Source: Polaribacter sp. SA4-12
GTDB taxonomy: Bacteria; Bacteroidota; Bacteroidia; Flavobacteriales; Flavobacteriaceae
DNA: 64,000 nt
Direction of reading: 5' to 3'
NCBI RefSeq assembly: GCF_002163675.1
Contig: NZ_CP019334.1
Span: 2,399,501-2,463,500, forward strand
Positions 59,050-64,000 of the stretch are shown here, in pieces. Position numbers and translations under genes: made by a program. The notes under the pieces were generated by a model that was not told where the DNA came from, made no database searches, and was given only the letters and a program-made list of their open reading frames with translations. The stretch's first letter is position 1. The number at the start of each line of letters is the position of its first letter.

Positions 59050-59810
59050 TTTTTTCTATTTGTGTCTTTCATATACTCTATATCATTTGCCAAATCATTG
59101 TAAATAAGATCAAATGTTTTGTCTCTTAAATTCTCCATTTCATCAATAGACATCTCTTTTGTTGAAATAAAATTATGCTGTCGAACTCTAAAAATTCCAA
59201 AACCTCCTTTTAAAACATCCCAAGAAAATAAACGCTTACAATCGTAATAAACTTGTGGTACAATTGGTATATCAAATTCTATTGCCAAACTAAAAGCTCC
59301 TTTTTTAAATGGTGATAAAATTACATCTTCTGTTGGCACTAATCCTTCAGGAAAAATAGCCATACTTACCCCACCGTGCAATCTCTTTTTAGCCATTTCA
59401 TAAACTCTTTTTCTACTTTTAGGATTGCTTCTATCTACCATAATAACAACTCTTTTGTAGAAAAATCCAAAAACAGGTATTTTGGCTAACTCCTTTTTAC
59501 CAACAAAAACTATTGGATTCTTACTTAAAGCAATCAACACAAATGGATCCATTATTGATGCATGGTTAGGACAAAACATGTAACTTTTATCTGGATGAAT
59601 ATTCTCTTCTGTTTCGAAATCTAAACGAAACCCCATCCCGTAAACTAAAATTTTAGAAAGAATTCTGGCAACTTTCCAAAAAATATGATAATGTTCTTCT
59701 TTAAAAGAAAATAATAATAAAAAAGGAGACAAAACGATAACGGTTATAATCATTAAAAGATAGAACCATAATCGCCAAATTAATAAAAAAGGAATTTTAA
59801 TATACTTCAC
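59046..59810 (-). CDS. 1-acyl-glycerol-3-phosphate acyltransferase (PlsC-like, 254 aa)
   Basis: The acyltransferase motif HxxxxD is in NHASIMDPF (about residues 77-85), and the later blocks FVGKKELAKIP and AIFPEGLVPTEDV hold the phosphate-binding residues. One or two membrane segments lie at the N-terminus (FLLIWRLWFYLLMIITVIVL). It acylates lysophosphatidate in phospholipid synthesis. It is followed on the same transcript by the TrhA-like protein, in keeping with a membrane role for both. Full length. Confidence 0.9.
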   Translation of the reverse strand: MKYIKIPFLLIWRLWFYLLMIITVIVLSPFLLLFSFKEEHYHIFWKVARILSKILVYGMGFRLDFETEENIHPDKSYMFCPNHASIMDPFVLIALSKNPIVFVGKKELAKIPVFGFFYKRVVIMVDRSNPKSRKRVYEMAKKRLHGGVSMAIFPEGLVPTEDVILSPFKKGAFSLAIEFDIPIVPQVYYDCKRLFSWDVLKGGFGIFRVRQHNFISTKEMSIDEMENLRDKTFDLIYNDLANDIEYMKDTNRKK

Positions 59811-60003
59811 AGAATCTATAAACGTTAAATTAATATTTTAATTATCTGGTAATAAACAAAGTTGACTTATTAAACGCTACAATGCAGACAAAAATACTAT
59901 TATTCTTTTGTTTGATTGGTTTTCTTAAACAAAACCTTATTTTTACGGTCGCAGACCGATTAGGTAACTCAATCATGCTCAAAATATATTAAATATACTA
60001 TTC

Positions 60004-60972
60004 ATGTCAAGAATTTTAACAGGTGTACAAAGTACTGGAACACCACATTTAGGGAATTTATTAGGTGCTATTTTACCTGCCATAGAAATGGCTAATAATC
60101 CAGAAAATGAAGCTTTTCTATTTATTGCAGATATGCATTCTTTAACTCAAATTAAAGATGGAAAAGAATTAAGAGAAAACACATACAGCACTGCAGCTAC
60201 TTGGCTAGCTTGTGGTTTAGATATTAGTAAAACTGTTTTTTATAGACAGAGTGATGTACCACAAACAACAGAGTTAACCTGGTATTTAAGTTGCTTCTTT
60301 CCTTACCAAAGGCTTACATTGGCACATAGTTTTAAAGATAAAGCTGATAGATTAGGAGATGTTAATGCAGGGTTATTTTCTTATCCGATGTTAATGGCTG
60401 CCGATATTTTATTATATGATGCAGAAATTGTTCCTGTTGGAAAGGATCAATTACAACATTTAGAAATGACTCGTGATGTTGCCAACAGATTTAACAATAT
60501 TGTAGGAGAAACATTGGTTCCGCCAGAAGCTAAAATACAAGAAGGTACAAAATTAGTTCCTGGAACTGATGGTGAAAAAATGAGTAAATCTAGAAATAAC
60601 ATTATTAATATTTTCTTACCAGACAAAAAACTGAGAAAGCAAATAATGTCTATAAAAACGGATAGTTTAGGTTTAGAAGAACCTAAAAACCCAGACACAG
60701 ACAACGTTTTTGGTTTGTATAAATTATTAGCTTCTGATGCTCAAATTGCAGAAATGAGAGCAAATTACGAAGGTGGAAATTATGGTTATGGTCATGCAAA
60801 AAAAGCTTTATACGAGTTGATTATTGAAAAATTTTCAACAGTTAGAGAGAGTTATAATCACTTTATGGAAAACAAGCATGAAATTGATGAAGCTTTAAAA
60901 GTTGGTGCAGAAAAAGCAAATGAAGTTGCTAATGGAGTTCTAAAAAGAGTAAGAGCTAAAATAGGATATTAA
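60004..60972 (+). CDS. trpS: Tryptophanyl-tRNA synthetase
   Basis: Class Ic synthetase with TGTPHLGN (the HIGH-like motif) near the start and GEKMSKSRN (KMSKS) near residue 197. The blocks ADMHSLTQ, YLSCFFPYQRLTLAHSFKDKA, MAADILLYDAEIVPVGKDQLQHLEMTRDVA are typical. The 322 residues are of normal length. It charges tRNA-Trp in the cytoplasm. It is a stand-alone gene with its own terminator. The upstream gap (59811-60003) holds no feature I can support. Confidence 0.97.
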   Translation: MSRILTGVQSTGTPHLGNLLGAILPAIEMANNPENEAFLFIADMHSLTQIKDGKELRENTYSTAATWLACGLDISKTVFYRQSDVPQTTELTWYLSCFFPYQRLTLAHSFKDKADRLGDVNAGLFSYPMLMAADILLYDAEIVPVGKDQLQHLEMTRDVANRFNNIVGETLVPPEAKIQEGTKLVPGTDGEKMSKSRNNIINIFLPDKKLRKQIMSIKTDSLGLEEPKNPDTDNVFGLYKLLASDAQIAEMRANYEGGNYGYGHAKKALYELIIEKFSTVRESYNHFMENKHEIDEALKVGAEKANEVANGVLKRVRAKIGY

Positions 60973-60990
60973 ATCGAATCGAAATTCATA

Positions 60991-61020
60991 AAAAAACCAC
61001 GCATTATGCGTGGTTTTTTA
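60991..61020 (+). terminator. Terminator of trpS
   Basis: CCACGCA-tta-TGCGTGG with an A-run before and TTTTTTA after, 19 bp beyond the trpS stop. It can also act for the convergent DUF1761 gene. Confidence 0.85.
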
Positions 61021-61039
61021 TTTTGTAAAAGTTTATAGT

Positions 61040-61534
61040 TTATAACCATTGACAAATAATACCTCCCATAATTGCTAAAGTAACAATCCAATAACCGGCA
61101 TTTATAGCTACATATTTTGCACTCTTCTTTTCAAACATTGCAATAATAGACAATACAGGTAACACAAAAAAGATTCCAGATAAAACACCATGTAAAACAC
61201 CATGTTTAAAAGTTCTATAATTAGTACCATATTTAGCCATGAAGTTTTCAAAATAGACTAGAACATCACCTTCTAATTCAGTTGAACCTGATTCTAAAAG
61301 TGTAGAGAAAACACCACCTTGATGAATTACAATAAACTGAAGAAAGAAAGCGACTAGAAGACTAAAAATATAACTAAGTACAAATACTTTAGCCATATTC
61401 TGACCTTCTAATGATTCTTTAGTGAAGCCCATTTCTTTCATCCAAGCATTTCCAAATATAGGACCATACCAGATAAAACCCATTAATAAAGGAATTAATG
61501 CTGCTAAAAAAAAGATATAAAAATTTGTTTCCAT
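61040..61534 (-). CDS. DUF1761 membrane protein (164 aa)
   Basis: Four transmembrane segments, with the family opening LIPLLMGFIWYGPIFGNAWMKEMG and helices at about residues 50-70, 115-135 and 142-162. DUF1761 has no settled function. The insertion with Glu/Asp between helices two and three (about residues 80-100) is longer than in the short members I recall. It is a stand-alone gene converging on trpS. Confidence 0.85.
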   Translation of the reverse strand: METNFYIFFLAALIPLLMGFIWYGPIFGNAWMKEMGFTKESLEGQNMAKVFVLSYIFSLLVAFFLQFIVIHQGGVFSTLLESGSTELEGDVLVYFENFMAKYGTNYRTFKHGVLHGVLSGIFFVLPVLSIIAMFEKKSAKYVAINAGYWIVTLAIMGGIICQWL

Positions 61535-61598
61535 GATAAAATAGTTTTTGGTTGAATGTCAAATATAGGAAATATGAAATTGACACTTAATTCCATAA

Positions 61599-61627
61599 AA
61601 AAAACCGAAAGCAAATACTTTCGGTTT
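61599..61627. terminator. Terminator of the DUF4837/lytic transglycosylase unit
   Basis: ACCGAAAG-caaata-CTTTCGGT with an A-run on the left; on the minus strand this gives a T-run downstream of the DUF4837 stop (61650). Confidence 0.8.
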
Positions 61628-61649
61628 CAATTTATAATTAAATGTTTTT

Positions 61650-62633
61650 TTATTTAATCTTCATAGATTTTGCAATTGCCTCTAATTCAAACAAAAAGGC
61701 TCTTTTATTTACAGATGGTGCGTAAGTGAACCCTTCAAAAACAACAAGTCTGTTATTCTTTTTATCAACTACTGTATAATTTAAAAATGGACCCGCCATA
61801 AAATCGTTTTGAACCTCCCATTTACCACGAGTTTCATAAGCTTTTTTTCCATCTATAACAGCATCAAAAGTAAAAGGTGTGTATGCTAATTCAGTAATCA
61901 TATACATCGTTTTTGGGTCTGAACCTGGAATATATTTTTTACCAATCCTATTTCTAACAGCAACAATACTATCTGACACCTTAGTCTCATCTTCTAAAGG
62001 AACTGAATATATTAAAATATTATTACTTCCGGTTTTTGCAATTCCACTTGATAAATGATTACGTAACCATAAGAATTCCCCTGTATCATCTACAGTATTA
62101 AATTTATTATGAATCGTTAATGAAACCCCTAAATTTTGCAATGTTTTAAATTGAGAATCATCTAATTTATTCTTTCTAAACAGACTCTGAGTTCTACTTA
62201 TATCAGATTGAATAAATGTTTTTATAATTTCTTTTTCATGTTTTTTAAACATTTTTACAACACCTTCATTATCTTTAGCGTATACATAGATAATTGTTTG
62301 TGGTTGTGCATAAACGTTATTTCTTACAAAGTATTTTTCTTCATCTCCAATACCAATCACTAAAATATTTCTAGTAACCTTCATCATCGTTCCAAATCCA
62401 TTTGGAGCAGTTTGAGATACAGATAAAAGAGTTTCTGGTTGTGGTAAACCGACCATTAATTCTCCAAAAGAATTTCTAATTTCTTTTCCAATATCACCTG
62501 CCCAATCGCTTGATTTAGTAACAACCAATACTTTGTTTATTTTACCAATTGAGTCTCGTAAAATAACTTTATCATTACCTCCACATGATGTTAATAAAAC
62601 TGTGATAGCAAATAGCGCAATTAATTTTTTCAT
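61650..62633 (-). CDS. DUF4837 lipoprotein (327 aa)
   Basis: Lipobox VLLTSCGGN (Cys17) marks a membrane-anchored periplasmic lipoprotein. The body has the DUF4837 pattern: KVLVVTKSSDWAGDIGKEIR, then a Tyr-Phe-Val-Arg-Asn segment, and FLWLRNHLSSG followed by MYMITELAYTPF and TRGKWEVQNDFMAGPF. The family is found in Bacteroidota next to murein-related genes, function unknown. It begins 4 bp after the lytic transglycosylase stop and is probably translated with it. Confidence 0.88.
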   Translation of the reverse strand: MKKLIALFAITVLLTSCGGNDKVILRDSIGKINKVLVVTKSSDWAGDIGKEIRNSFGELMVGLPQPETLLSVSQTAPNGFGTMMKVTRNILVIGIGDEEKYFVRNNVYAQPQTIIYVYAKDNEGVVKMFKKHEKEIIKTFIQSDISRTQSLFRKNKLDDSQFKTLQNLGVSLTIHNKFNTVDDTGEFLWLRNHLSSGIAKTGSNNILIYSVPLEDETKVSDSIVAVRNRIGKKYIPGSDPKTMYMITELAYTPFTFDAVIDGKKAYETRGKWEVQNDFMAGPFLNYTVVDKKNNRLVVFEGFTYAPSVNKRAFLFELEAIAKSMKIK

Positions 62634-62637
62634 AAAT

Positions 62638-64000
62638 TTAGCTTTTAAATATTTTAAGTTTAGTTCCAGGCTTTAAACCTTTAGCACTCCAAATATTGTT
62701 CCATTTTTTAATTTTATCAACAGAAACATTTTTAAATTTTTGAGAAATACTCCAAAGTGAATCTCCTTTTTTAACTACATAGATTTTATGTGCACCTTTT
62801 ACGGTAGATTTTACTGTTTTCTTTTTTGATGTTTTTGTTACTGAAACCCCTAACTTCTTAGGATAAACAGACAATCTTTGACCTATTTTTAATCGGCTAC
62901 TTTTTAAGCTATTCCAACGTTTAAGATCACTTACACGAACACCAAATTTATTAGCAATTTTTCCTAAAAAATCTCCACTTCTAACTTTGTAACGAATACG
63001 TTTATCCATTTCAAAGTATTTTGGTAAGGGTTTTTCTCTTTGAGCATCATCTGCAGTAGCCAAATCATAAATTTCCTTTTCTTTTTCTAAAAATTCAACA
63101 ATTTTATTACTTGGTAATCTTACAGCGTAATTTCTATCTTTTACAAACGGAATAATATCTAACTTATAAGAAGGATTCAAATGCGTTAAAATGGCTTCAT
63201 CAACATCAATTTTTTCTGAAATTTGATCGAAACTAATCGTTCTTTTCACTTGAATTGTGTCTGTCTGAAAATCAAAAAACTGTGGAATTTCAGAATAAAT
63301 TTTGTGCTCATTTGCATATTCAAAAATATACATCGTTGCATAAAATGCAGGAACATACCCTGCTGTTTCTCTTGGTAAATGAGGTCTAATATTCCAATAA
63401 TTTTTATAACCTCCAGAACGTTTTATCGCTTTTCTTACGTTTCCTGGACCAGAATTATAAGCTGCTAAAGCTAAATCCCAATCACCAAAAATGGTAAATA
63501 ACTGACTTAAATATTTACAAGCTGCAACGGTTGCTTTTACAGGATCTTGGCGCTCATCAACATAAGAACTCACTTTTAAATCGAACTGTTTCCCTGTTCC
63601 ATACATAAATTGCCACAAACCTGTTGCGCCAACTCTCGATTTTATTTTAGGTCTTAAAGCGGATTCCACAATCGCCAAATACTTCATTTCTAAAGGAATA
63701 TCATATTGATCTAGATATTGCTCAAACATTGGAAAATAATATTTCGCTTTTGCCATTAAGGCAGGATAATATTTTTTACGATACAGTAAATAGCTATTAA
63801 TTACTTTTTCTAAAGAAGTATTGTAAGCTAAATCAAAAGGCGTTTTATCATTTAAATTAGAAAGACGAACCTTTAATAAATCGGTAGTTAACACTGTATT
63901 TGTGTTTCCTATAATATCCTTGTCATTAATTACATAAACAAGTGTATCAATTAATGCAGAATTAAATTTTTGTTCAACAAGTAAACTATCTATTATTTTT
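62638..64000 (-). CDS. Membrane-bound lytic transglycosylase D-like protein with LysM repeats (5' end outside window)
   Basis: The frame stays open to the window edge, so the N-terminus is missing; a GTG at 63894 is not the start because the upstream codons continue the protein (for example LIDTLVYVIND). The GH23 domain shows the catalytic Glu in IVESALRP and the GATGLWQFMYGTGK and NSGPGNVRKA blocks. Two LysM repeats follow at the C-terminus (YKVRSGDFLGKIANKFGVRV and YVVKKGDSLWSISQKFKNVS). It cleaves the glycan strands of peptidoglycan to give anhydromuropeptides, acting in the periplasm. It is cotranscribed with DUF4837. Confidence 0.92.
   Translation of the reverse strand, partial: KIIDSLLVEQKFNSALIDTLVYVINDKDIIGNTNTVLTTDLLKVRLSNLNDKTPFDLAYNTSLEKVINSYLLYRKKYYPALMAKAKYYFPMFEQYLDQYDIPLEMKYLAIVESALRPKIKSRVGATGLWQFMYGTGKQFDLKVSSYVDERQDPVKATVAACKYLSQLFTIFGDWDLALAAYNSGPGNVRKAIKRSGGYKNYWNIRPHLPRETAGYVPAFYATMYIFEYANEHKIYSEIPQFFDFQTDTIQVKRTISFDQISEKIDVDEAILTHLNPSYKLDIIPFVKDRNYAVRLPSNKIVEFLEKEKEIYDLATADDAQREKPLPKYFEMDKRIRYKVRSGDFLGKIANKFGVRVSDLKRWNSLKSSRLKIGQRLSVYPKKLGVSVTKTSKKKTVKSTVKGAHKIYVVKKGDSLWSISQKFKNVSVDKIKKWNNIWSAKGLKPGTKLKIFKS

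Noticed and set aside
59946..59958. Small palindrome CGGTC-gca-GACCG upstream of trpS
   Set aside because: Only five-base arms and no T-run or tRNA-like fold; too short to call.
59892..60002. 36-codon frame starting ATG CAG ACA before trpS
   Set aside because: No promoter, no recognisable motif, and it ends just before the trpS start; ordinary chance frame.

Overview
The window reads as chromosome of a low-GC member of the Flavobacteriaceae (Bacteroidota), most like marine genera such as Polaribacter or Tenacibaculum. The signs are TonB-dependent receptors, a type IX secretion (T9SS) component (PorZ) and a T9SS cargo protein, -7 promoter boxes of the form TAnnTTTG with no clear Shine-Dalgarno sequences, the quinol oxidase pair cydAB, and intergenic repeats typical of this family. 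The genus is inference. I see no tRNA, rRNA, CRISPR array, prophage or insertion sequence. Both edge genes are cut by the window.

Layout. 1-3372: end of a very large enzyme, possibly a PPi-type PEP carboxykinase. 3385-20549: a stress, redox and efflux block, nearly all on the minus strand: two UspA proteins, a Cys-rich micropeptide (5066-5242) and its decayed twin (3385-3552), an RND efflux operon ending in PII-like and DUF2892 proteins, a DUF6799-like protein, an SQR-like flavoprotein with a 45-residue peptide gene behind it, a T9SS kelch-like protein and a cation-chloride-cotransporter-like permease. 21235-28990: a TetR-controlled YbhGFSR-like ABC exporter operon interrupted by a GxxExxY cassette. 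29082-31805: cydAB plus a small membrane protein. 31913-35352: peroxiredoxin and an OprC-like copper receptor with a small Cys protein. 36077-38671: nadAB. 38728-40974: thioredoxin, a DUF3365 heme protein, cytochrome c, a Crp/Fnr regulator and a 44-residue membrane peptide. 41040-47141: a MarR-controlled RND operon. 47402-64000: mostly housekeeping (phosphoesterase, TesB, RecO, PorZ, CYTH, PlsC, TrpS, DUF4837, a LysM lytic transglycosylase).

The strongest non-obvious signal is regulatory. Nine minus-strand transcription units between 4.8 and 41.0 kb carry a short palindrome (GTAAC-N4-GTTAC, or TGA(C/T)-N4-(G/A)TCA) whose centre lies exactly 36.5 bp upstream of the last base of a TAnnTTT(G/A) -7 box. 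That is the geometry of a class II Crp/Fnr activator site. A Crp/Fnr gene (40093-40734) sits between two of these sites. The inferred regulon joins UspA proteins, RND efflux, SQR-like oxidoreductase, peroxiredoxin, cytochrome c/thioredoxin, surface proteins and a micropeptide, which would be a redox or oxygen response.

The second signal is a family of ~70-85 bp hairpin elements inside the efflux operons. One of them has a GxxExxY gene between duplicated arms, and the whole is bounded by 28-bp terminal inverted repeats, so it looks like a small mobile cassette.
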